The position numbers and the translations under genes were made by a program. From positions 1,550,001-1,614,000 of the forward strand of contig OX595998.1 of the NCBI GenBank assembly GCA_951394045.1: 64,000 nt of DNA, in the 5' to 3' direction. This document shows positions 12,195 through 22,266 of this stretch, one piece after another. The notes under the pieces are model-generated. The model was given only the letters and a program-made list of their open reading frames with translations, was not told where the DNA came from and searched no databases. Position 1 is the stretch's first letter; the number at the start of each line of letters is the position of its first letter. Origin of the DNA: Nitzschia sp. DOCU1. Lineage: Eukaryota > Bacillariophyta > Bacillariophyceae > Bacillariales > Bacillariaceae.

Positions 12195-12989
12195 GATGCT
12201 TTAGTTTCCCTGACAAGCTGTCACAACAAAAACCGCCTGCCTGCTGCTTCCACTATCGGTCGGTGCTGACTACAATATGCTCTAACCCTTTATGTCGTCG
12301 ATTGCCGACGGACAGCAAACGATCCCGCTGTAACTGAAATAGCTGTCGTCCTTGCTGAAGGTAAAGTAGGATACCGGTAGAATGGCAACACCAAAAATAC
12401 CATCCCAGGGCGCGCACAGCGAGTCTTCGTCGTCCGTCTTCACATGGCTTTCTCCCACCCAGCCGGCATGCCCGGTCACAATCAACGGAGGATTGGAGTA
12501 CCGAATTGCAAAGAACACCAGCAGGCCCTTTTCATTTCGCCGGATTTTTTCCATTTAACATCATGACATTGAGCTTGAGGCGATGATCGCGTGACGGAGT
12601 TTTGGCCACATAGATGCACGGATATATTCATTCTCTCCCGAGGCGGCCAACATCACGGTTAGTTAATGGGTAAGACTCGAGCGAATTAGCGCGCGCTCTG
12701 ACCGAACCCAGAAATACGGCTGGCGCTCAGAAAGCATATCATCGCGTCGGAATGCATCATCATGGGGAGTACCTGGTATCCCCAAATCACGTCGGCCGGC
12801 CTCCCGCGTATGATACATGTGCCTACAGCAGGAAGCGGCATAGTGTATCATAGGGGAGCGGGAAATCTGCCTGCCATCAGTTACGACTACACGATGAGAA
12901 GTCCCTTCTCGTGTTAAGGGATCAAAAGTCTCGACCCCTCACGATCAGCGGTCCATGGTTGGATTCTACCAATACTTTGTATTTCGACC
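12195..12989. promoter_or_regulatory. Divergent intergenic region between array members 4 and 5
   Basis: The genes on either side point away from each other, so this 795-bp gap must hold both promoters. A 90-codon minus-strand frame (12282-12554) lies here but has no recognisable domain. A CTACCGGTAG-like palindrome occurs near 12371. No promoter element could be assigned. Confidence 0.45.
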
Positions 12990-14650
12990 ATGAGCAGTAA
13001 CAATCCAACGTCGGGTAATCGGGCCTTGGAAGGCTGCATAGGCCTTTTTCGAGGACCGAATGGCGCGAGTTTGCAAGGAGAAAATCAGGCACATCGGCAA
13101 TATCCGCCCCAGAGCTACGCCAAAGTGCCAGGTGTCGATCACACCGTGCCGACGCCGAATGAAATGGATCGGATCATCGCCAAGGAAATGACAGATCTTT
13201 CGTTACAAGAGAGAGAAAAGGCAGAGAACGACGTGCACGGTATCGGCACGGACGGCGAAGAAGATCCACTTCATTTGCAAGCGGGGTTACTGCACATGCA
13301 GCGCCATTTGGAAACCATGAAACATGGGACTGTGTATGAAGAGGCGGAGCAGATGAACAGCAACTATGTCAATGATCGGGACTTTCGACTCATGTTCCTG
13401 CGGGCGGATCGCTACGATCCAAAGGAAGCAGCGGAACGGATGATTCGATTTTTTGATTTGAAGAAGAGCTTGTTCGGAGCCTCCAAATTGTGTAAAACAA
13501 TTACGTTGGATGATTTGGACGAGGATGATATGGAAACTTTGAGGTCGGGTTATTTACAGCTTTCTCCCCATAAAGATATGGCTGGAAGGACGATCCTGGT
13601 TGGAATGATGAAATTACGAAAGATGAAAGCGGTTCTTAATGTGGTACGTTTCAAAGCTGCGCCGATTGCTTCGTCAGGAGATTCCACCCCCGCAGTCTCA
13701 CCCACGTGATGATATCTTCGTGTTATATTCTAGTCCCGGGTGGCGTATTATATTCACATGGTGGCTATAGAATCGGTCGATGCCCAAAAGCGGGGAATAG
13801 TTTGCGTATACTACTTGTTGGATGCCACAAACTTCTCTAGTGTGACGGGAAAGCTGAGATCGGTCATCCCCGTTCACATTGTGAGTCTTCATATGTGTTA
13901 CAACGACATTACGCAATATGCTGTCACATGCATGGGAATCTACGCTCTCAATCAAAAGACAAAAGTTCGCTTTCGGCCTCATTTCGGTACGTACCTTGCC
14001 CATTTCGTCACCGTCATACTCTCGTCTTTACTTATTGGCGCTCTGTGGACGACTCAATCTTGGATATTTCAGGTTCCCATATTGAATGCCAGTATGCTCT
14101 GTCAACGTTTGGGATTCCACGGCAAGCTCTGCCGGTGACTACCAGCGGAGAAATGCCTTTGTACCAGCATTTGGCTTGGATCGAATCGCGAAGGCGGTAC
14201 GAGACAGATATGATATTGTTCCAAAGCATTGGCGAGAATGGCGCGGACGTCGTTGGAAGCAACGGAGATATGGATCCAGGGCCCCGCGTATCGTGGACCT
14301 CGGAGGAGCCTCTTCATCACGGAATAATGAATTCAGAGATCGGCAGCGGACATATTTTGATACAACCGAATGACGTCTTGTTTGGAAGAGGGAAAACGGT
14401 CGTGGAACACCCCGGAAACCTAAAATTTCGGAATATTGTGGGAATGCAAATGGATGAATATGAGGCAGCAAGTCGAATGGAGAAGACCAGCATGACGGAG
14501 AAGATCGTTCAGATGGTGAAGGAGTCCGACGGACGCTTTCTCAAACGGGACGACGGTGGAGATTGGGAAGAAGTGGATCAGGAGACTGCGCGCCGAAAGG
14601 TTGCTCATGCCTTTCGAAATCGTCGTAAATTCAATGGCATGATGTTCTAG
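12990..14650 (+). CDS. CRAL-TRIO-DUF6824 fusion protein, divergent member (array member 5)
   Basis: Exons 12990-13643 (654 nt), 13734-13986 (253 nt), 14073-14650 (578 nt); introns 90 and 86 bp; 494 residues. Opposite in orientation to the other four and the most diverged. Intron positions and phases are the same (phase 0, then phase 1 at a Gly codon), and the middle exon has the same 253-nt length. Motifs in order: LSLQEREKAENDVHGI, FLRADRYDPKEAAERMI, KDMAGRTILV, RGIVCVYYLLDAT, IPVHIVSLHMCYND, YALSTFGIPRQALPV, then DUF6824 (PNDVLFGRGKTVVEHPGN, DGRFLKRDDG). The linker between the domains is unique to this copy. It is probably the older paralogue from which the minus-strand array has separated. 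Ligand unknown. Confidence 0.85.
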
Positions 14651-15453
14651 CTTTTGTCGACAGAACATCAGCTTGTTGCGCCCATGGGCTGAGCAAGACT
14701 GGCTTTACCGGTGGGTCTTTACGGGAATACACCGCATGGCATTGGTAGCCTTTGCTACAAAGTTATTGGCTCTAGCTTTGGATTTCCTCATAAAGAACCT
14801 CTTCTTTTTGCTATCTTGTAGAAGATTATGACAGAATTGTCTGTCCTTCAAACAGTGAGCAGGGGAGCTCTACTGCTTGGATACGTTCACTACTTAAAGA
14901 ATTCGAAGATCAATCAAAGCAGATAGAAAATGAAATTTAAACACATCCGGTGACTATACTACAACAAGGTGATCGTTCTTGAGTTTTGGGGCGAGGGGGG
15001 TCGAAGTAGATGTATCGTTTGAGGAGTAATTTCTAGTACTGTAGTCGTTTTCTTGTATTCGTTTTGTCACCGGGATGGAAACAGTGCGTTCAGCAGCAGG
15101 GAATTCCATCTTTGCAAAAACTCCATTACAACGCTACTAGCTACCGGCAGCTTGCTCAGGGCTAGCTACTACTTCGCTGGTTGCTGTTCGACTCCAAATC
15201 ACAAATTCCATATGCAGTAGAACGACGATTTAGTCGATGGAGTCGCCCATTAGTGCTGCGTACAATTCTGTAGGATCCGTTATTCAATAGAGAGTACAAT
15301 GCAGCGCGCGACGCAAAACAGTTTTTCGACTATGGGAACAGCTAAAGACGGTATTTCAGAATACCGCATCGTCCACAAAATTGACACCCGTCTTCTCTAT
15401 TCCATCTCGCCCGCACTCCTCACAAAATCTCGCCCCGAGCCACGGTTTTCACA
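14651..15453. other. Intergenic, no gene seen
   Basis: 803 bp. Contains recurring CTAG/GTAG words near 15135-15175. The short frame from 15299 is in a different frame from the following gene and is not supported. Confidence 0.6.
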
Positions 15454-16587
15454 ATGGCAAACGATGGGGAGCCCCAACAGCAAGTGGATGCTAGTATTCC
15501 GCTGGCGATCCCCTTTCCACCGGGACCAACGCAACCTCAACAATGCGCCGAACCCCCCGCCACTGCGGTGAGTTCGAACGATGTTGTGGTCTTGCAAGCA
15601 GGGTCTCCGGTCCTGCAAGGCCAGCAAGCCCCATTTCTTGTGCAACCGCCATTTACTGCTGCAACACAACCCCCATGGGGCACACCCGTTTTTTATCAAC
15701 TCCATCCCGTTCATGGGGTCGGGCAGCTCGGTGGTGTGCCAGGATGGGGATGTCTTGTTTCGCCATCTACCGTCTTTTATGGCGGACCCTTCCCAGCTGC
15801 CCCAATGATGGGAGGAGGAGGCCAACCGCCCATCATGATCCCCGTAGCCTTCCCACAAACCGCGCCACAACCCACGACAACCGAGACCGCCCATCATCAC
15901 GCACCAGCACCCCACACTCAACCTTACAGCGCCACAGCATCGGTGGCCAATCCTCTCCATAACATCAAGCGCCTCCCTATGGTTCTTTATATGGACTTTG
16001 ATGCTGAAACATTGTCCGACTACCAGTGTTTGCTCCGCCAACAAATCGAGGTGTTTGAAGCCGGACCTGATGATGTCAATGCAAGTGCCCAAGGCCGTAA
16101 CAACCCTATTCTGTTGGGTCAGGTCGGTATTCGGTGCAGGCATTGCGCTGCCTATAAGGTGAAGGGTCGTGGATCAGTTTATTATTCTCGGACCATTGTA
16201 AGTGCTAGCGGCTATTATAGCAGGGAAGATGATGGTGGATGTGTATTTCATTCGACTCACCCACCATACTTACTTTATTAGGATGGATGCTATCAAATAG
16301 CGCAAAACATGAGCAAGCTACATTTTTGCCAGACATGCAAGATGATTCCCAACGATATTCAGTCTCTCTTGTCAAAGTTGCAAAAGAACAACCGGCGAGC
16401 CGCAGGAGGAAAGGAATACTGGGCGGAGGGCCTTCGGGTGCTGGGGGTATATGAAGATGGCAATGTGATGCGCTTTCGATATTCGACCTTGACAAATAAC
16501 ATGCAGGGCGCGTCGCAGGCTGGTGCTCCCCCCGGTGATACGACCACTGTGACGACAATGAACGAGCCACAGGAGACCACCACCTAG
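15454..16587 (+). CDS. Pro/Gln-rich protein with a conserved Cys-rich, probably zinc-binding, domain
   Basis: Two exons, 15454-16197 and 16282-16587, with an 84-bp intron in phase 0; 349 residues. The first 170 residues are rich in Pro, Gln, Gly and Ala and probably disordered. The C-terminal part has LLRQQIEVFEAGPDDV, then a Cys-x2-His-Cys knuckle (GIRCRHCAAYKVKGRGSVYY), then the second exon with QIAQNMSKLHFCQTCKMIP. The two Cys clusters (CRHC and CQTC) could together bind one zinc ion. The pattern of an RCxHC motif, aromatic strand, helix and CxxC followed by IP recurs in diatom proteins, as far as I recall, without a known function. The disordered Pro/Gln-rich arm plus a zinc module would suit a nuclear regulator, but this is inference. 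Confidence 0.8.
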
Positions 16588-17991
16588 CAACATCACCAGG
16601 AAGCGGTAGTAAACGTCCATGGTTCAATAATTCCTATCAATCAAGAGGCAGACTTGGAACCAGAATGCATCCCAGTGTCTCGATTGGGAAACGACAGCCT
16701 GGCTCTGATCGCATCCTAGTGGTGGGGTTTTCTTTTGGCGGATAAAGACGACGAGGGACTCCGCGATGTCAACAGAGCATTGGCATAGGTATTCTCGTTA
16801 TTGCGTGCATGGACATCATTCAAGGCTGACAAAGCGTCGGGTTGGGGACAGCACCTGGCGAAGGAGTACACAAGAAAAGGGTGCTTGCAACTGACGACCA
16901 GAAGTACGCAATTTTTCTTGTCGTTTGTGAGCATGGGGTTTCAGACACCACAGACCACGAACCAATCTGTCGTGTTTTTATGTTAAAACGAAGTTGTTTT
17001 CCTACCGGCTTCTCTGGCTGTAAAGTTAGACATCCACTTTGCGCTGCCTTTACCTATATACAACTGTTACTATATTTAATCAGAGTAGCGTACGCAATAT
17101 CCAGTTAGCAACTACAATGACGACCGACAAAGATCGATCGTACTCTAGTAGGGTAACAACGCAGCTACTAGTAGTACTACTAATTCATTCTTCTTCAATT
17201 TGCTCTAACAGCTACTACTAGGATCGAGTCATCTAGCGGACGGATCTATTGGTGCTGCTGCCACTATAGAGATGTATGCTTCGTTCTTCTAGCTATTCTA
17301 GTAGATAGCTACGTATTTATTGGTTGAAACCAAGGTAGCTTGCTATGATTTTAGTACCAACTTCCGGGTCGTGTCGGGACAGTCGGTTGAGCGGCAATGG
17401 ACCCATTGGATCTTGCCGCCCACCATAGGGGTGCGACAATCCGTGGTTGGGGGGCACCATCCAGTCCTGCGGGACGAAAATAGTTAGCCCTCGAGACTTC
17501 CGTTGAATGACCTGCTGCCGACAAGAAATTTTTGTACTTCTTCGGAATGAAGATCCTGATAAAGAAGGTTCGTCGCGTTTGAACCTATGTACGCCAAAAT
17601 TTTGCGAGCGCGCCTCGTGCGGGGCTGTCACACGACCGCTAGCGCAATGATTTTGGTGGGCGTACGCTTTCCAGCTATTCCGAGTTTTGGTCGGTGGGGG
17701 AAGACGAGGGCGCTACGTTTGTACGCTTCGTCTCTCTACAACAACAAAGGCATTTGCACCATTGACTCTTATTCATCCCAGTCCTTGGAGGAAAGCAAAA
17801 CAGCAACTTTCTCTCGCTATAAACGCTTCTTAAAAGGAGGTTCCTTCAAGAGCACCAAGAAGCGTATCCTTGGGCTCTAGGTCGACGGAAATTGGCTTCC
17901 GAGTAGTCACAGAGACCTCACTTTTGTTGTCTCCTTCCATTGGACTGTTGTTATACACTCGGCAATATTCAAATCATAGTCAGTTGCTATC
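16588..17991. other. Intergenic, no supported gene
   Basis: 1.4 kb. Small overlapping frames occur on both strands (17317-17631 minus, 17587-17880 plus), but neither has a recognisable domain. CTAG/GTAG palindromic words cluster at 17140-17230 and 17285-17310. Confidence 0.5.
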
Positions 17992-20900
17992 ATGATGTTG
18001 CGGTCGATACGATTACAGTGTTGGCTTGTAGCCTCCTCCTCGCTTCTGGGAGTCGCTTCGTCTTCCTCGGGGACGATTGCTAGAGTGGAAGACCTGGTGG
18101 GGATTCCGGATTGGCAAATGGAGCGCATTCATTACTCGGAATTGGACGACCACCGCTTCCTGCAGGAAGTCATCGGCTTTGTGGACCCAGAGGTTTGCTA
18201 TCCTGCCCTGGAAGGCGCCGACGCCAATGGAGACGGCATTGTGGATGCGGATGAATATGTGACCTTTTGCAAGTCGATGGGCCCGGAAGGCTTTTTGGAG
18301 GGCATTACTACATTTGAAGAGTTGCCTTTGCAACTCAAAAGTAATTTCAATGTGCTAGTGTGTCTATGTCAAACGGATCCTGCGGACGAATCGTGTTGTG
18401 TGGGAGACGGGGTCGGGATTTCCACAGATGGCGCACGGGAGGGAGAAATACCGTCGCCTGCGGAACAATCCTATCTATTCATTGTCTGCAGTTTGACTGG
18501 GTCCGCCATTGAGCGGATTCTCACCAGCATTCCACCGAGTGCAGCGCCTACTGGAGCTCCGACGAATAGTACAGCAGCGCCTACTGCGGCGTCGGCGTCT
18601 CCTACGGCGACCGTCACGGCATCTCCTAGTGACAGTCCCAGCATTCCACCTACCATGTCTCCAGTGGAGCCTACCACGACATCTCCGTCGCCCACTCTTG
18701 CGCCAGTAACAACGGCACCCACACCCCAACCGACGACAGCCGCGCCGACGGCATCCCCCGGGCCTACATCGGTACCGGTGACGGTCGAAGAAACAGTCAC
18801 CACTGTCTACCAGATTGGAGTAGAGAATGGAGCCACTCAAGACGTTTATGAGCCTCAACTCGTGGACGCTATGGATTCACTTGCACCCGAGGTCTTGGCG
18901 AACGTCTTGGACTCGTTTCGACGGCGTCTATCCTCAAAGCATCGGCAGTTGCAGTCAGTGGGCCTTCCGACGAGAATTGATCTTATAGCAGGGATCGGTA
19001 AGTTGTTGGAGTGTTGGTTGAGACTTGGATGAAGGGATGGCCTCCTCATTACTGAAATTTGTTTGCACTTGCTCGCGCAGATTGTCCGTCTGTTATTCCA
19101 ACCGAGGATATTTGTGAAGAGGTCACGGCATCTATGACTCTGATCTTCCAGCCCGATCAAGCAGAAGACTCGGCTAACATTGCAGCAACCTTTCTGGAAG
19201 AGTTGAATTCTGCGATTGCTCGGGGTGAGCTCCAGGATGCACTCAATCTCGAGTGGCCGGGTGGAGACGTCTATATCCTCGACGATACCGTTTTGTTTCC
19301 TCCGACCGACGACGATGATACCGATCGAACAATCAGTGGAGGCGGTATTACTGGGATTGTTATTGGATCCCTTGCGGCGATTTGTGCGTTTGGATTCATT
19401 GCGATTCGTACCGGAGAAACCAAGGAGGAACCGGAAGAGCTCGTGCCAGCCCCCAAGGAGGTGGAAAAAGAGGTTGAGGTGGAACCTTATGATGCCGAGT
19501 TTGCCGCCACTCTGGGAGCCACGTCTCCCGACTATGGCAAGAGCCACGATGCAATGATGGACAATGATGAAGCCATTGCCAATATGAGTCTTGATTCGTC
19601 CTCGAACGCGGGTTCTTCAGGCTGGTCCAGTAGTGCGGGTGTATCTTCCCTCAATACGGGATCCCACGATGGGCTATCTACCGACGGACCCATTACGGCC
19701 TTTGGCTCGACTCTGGCCGCTTTGGGAATGTCAACCCAGCCTGACGAAGTCCCTTCGTCTCCAAAGGGCACAGTCGAAAGTACACCCACTGTCACTCGGG
19801 CTGACTTGGATTCAGCCATTGAGAGTGGTGACTGGGCTGCCGTTGGCGCCACCGCCGCGTTATTGGCGGCAGCTTCTGATTCGCAATCCTATTCTTCGAA
19901 TTCAGGTCTTGTCGACCAGTCTGGCACAATTTCGAGATCGGAAGATTCCTCTAGTCTAGATGCCGCTCGAGCGGCAGAGTTGGATCATTTGGTCGAGTCT
20001 GGGGACTGGGAAGGCGTCGTATTGGCGGCTGCCAAGTTTGAAGCTGCCGAGACGGTCACGAGTGGCAGCGACTCTCGCGCCCAGGATAGCTCCAGTCAGG
20101 CTAGTTCGCCCAGCAAGGCACAAAGGCGACAAGAGATCCGAGCAGAAGTGGAAGACTTGGTGCGACGCGTAGTCCCTGAAGAAATCCAAAATGTGGACGA
20201 AATGATGGTTCAATTCCGGGGTCGTGAAGAAGAACTGATTGAGACTTTGAGAACGATGGAAGAACGAGCTGTTGCACAAAAGGCACGGCAAGGAGCCCAA
20301 AAGCAAGCGAAGGTCCAGGCTAAGCAAAAAACGCCAGAAGAACGAAAGGCTGACGCGACGGCCTTGCTGGCGGCCATAAGCGGACCTGGATCACCCGATC
20401 AATCCGACACTATCGGTGGTTCCTTTGATGACGAATCGCCGGCCTTTGTGAGAAGCCTGGGAACTGGCCAAGTGTCGTCTGCAGTGAAGAGCTTGGGAAC
20501 AGGGCAAGTAGAAGGTACATTTAAGAGCAAGACCCTTGGAACCGGCAGCATGGCTGAGGCCGTACCAGCATCACAACGCGACCGAAAGCAAAGCGCCCTC
20601 GAAGAAGCGATTGAAAAGGGTGACTGGGAGGCTGTCGGCGAAGCAGCGGCCATGTTGAGCGATCAGAGTCTCGCATCATCAGTTGAGACAGACGAACTCA
20701 ATCGGCTGGCCGATGGAACCGAGGTTAGTGACATGGATTCATCGAAGGGGGGTCTCTCCGATAAGGCAGAGGAACTCGAAGCACTGATCGAACGAGGTGA
20801 TTGGACGGGCGTTGTGAATGTGGCGGCAAGCCAGTCCGAAAAGAAGTCTTCAGAGAAGCGCAAGAAAGAAGCCGAAGAAGAAGCTCGAAGGCAGCGGCGT

Positions 20901-21140
20901 CAAAAGCATCTCAACGCCGAGAAAGAAGCTTTGGCTCAAGCTGAAATCTGGGAAGCCATTGCGGAGCAGACGAAGCAAGAGGCGACGCAATCCACAACCG
21001 ACCAGGCGGCCAGTGCTGCCGCTGATTGGGCGATTGGACGAAGTCTCCAAGCGCTAGTGCAAGCGGAGCAGGGAGATACGTTGACAAAAGAAGAGTCCGC
21101 TAAAGCTATGACTCAGTCGGACGACGAGGAGGAAGTATAA
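17992..21140 (+). CDS. Single-pass surface protein: EF-hand, mucin-like stalk, TM helix and cytosolic GDW repeats
   Basis: Two exons, 17992-18997 and 19081-21140, with an 83-bp intron in phase 1; 1021 residues. An N-terminal signal peptide (CWLVASSSLLGVASSS) is followed by an EF-hand calcium loop (DANGDGIVDADEY), a Thr/Pro/Ser-rich stalk like a mucin (about residues 180-270), an ectodomain with conserved Cys, and a membrane span (GIVIGSLAAICAFGFIAI). The cytosolic half repeats about four times a motif around Gly-Asp-Trp: AIESGDWAAVGATAALL, LVESGDWEGVVLAAAKF, AIEKGDWEAVGEAAAML, LIERGDWTGVVNVAAS. Between them are LGTGQV/LGTGSM repeats and charged coiled-coil segments. This is a type I membrane receptor or wall-linked protein by layout; ligand and pathway are unknown. 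Confidence 0.85.
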
Positions 21141-22266
21141 CTCTCTTGATCGATTGGGGTGTCGATGGAAAACTTTCGAACAACCATCATGTTTGTACCG
21201 ATGTAAACTATTCTTGTGCGATTCTTGTTTAAAGGGTGTGTGGTCAACCTACCACCACGATTATCCCCCTGATAGAATATGCATCTATTGAAAATCGTCT
21301 TTAGTGAACCACTCGTAGCCGTGCCTTGCAGAACCGCAATTTCCTGGAACCTTGGGGACTATATTCAAGCTCAGTAGGAGCAACTAGCGGCCCGTAGCAG
21401 CTTTTTAGTGCTATTTTTCAACCACCACAATTTAGCTGCTGGCGGAAACGAGTGCACCTCCAAAACAGTAAAACTCGACTATTTCCTTGATGCAGTAGTA
21501 ATAGCCGCAACTTCTTGTGCCGACGTTGATTTCGAAATTCTACTACCTCTAGCTAGTAGAGAGAGAGGGTGTCGTCGCTGGCCTGCTAGTACCGATACGA
21601 GTTCGATCGAACGACGGGGGGCGGGCGAGAGAGGCTTGCATGCAGTCTTTCAGTCCCGCACTGATTAATGAGACATGAAACGGGGCATAAATGAGTCGCT
21701 CGAATGCCATATCGATAACGAACGTCTGCCTTGACTGGTTCTACTTCTCTAAATGACCGATCTACAGATTATAGCCACTATTCTCTTGTATGACTTTTGG
21801 ATTTATTGTGTATCAAAAAGATGACGTATCCTTTCGCGGGAGTGCGCTCGACTGAATTTGAACTTTACGTGAGAAACATCTGTCTGCCTATACGAGAAGC
21901 GTCCATTTTCGTTAGAGTTTGAAGCACGGTGCTTCTTTAGAGGTGCGGAGAACAGACGTAAAAGCGAGCCTCTTCAGCTCAACGTTATCGCGGGAGCCAG
22001 GGGGCCGCTGCATTCGGAATCCACTGCTTCTTATCACTTGCGATGGCATCAAGCAGTGTCGTTGCCATCATCATTGAAGCAAGCCCCAACGTCGCAGAGC
22101 ATTGCACACCATCCGTCGGATTGGAGGTCACCTGTTGCTATTTGCAGGACCGGCAATAGTTTACTGCAATCGAATCACCGATTTGTCGTTTGCAATCCAT
22201 CATCTAGCTACTCTAGAAGTGACGTTGTCAGACACCACTCTGATTTGTTAACACCCGCCTCACGCC
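21141..22266. other. Intergenic, no gene seen
   Basis: 1.1 kb between two plus-strand genes. CTAG/GTAG words occur near 21540-21565 and 22203-22215, the latter some 55 bp before the next start codon. Confidence 0.6.

Noticed and set aside
12282..12554. 90-codon minus-strand frame between array members 4 and 5
   Set aside because: No domain, no matching neighbour, and it lies in the shared promoter region of two divergent genes.
17317..17880. Frames on both strands before the EF-hand gene
   Set aside because: They overlap each other on opposite strands and show no recognisable product; short length is expected by chance.
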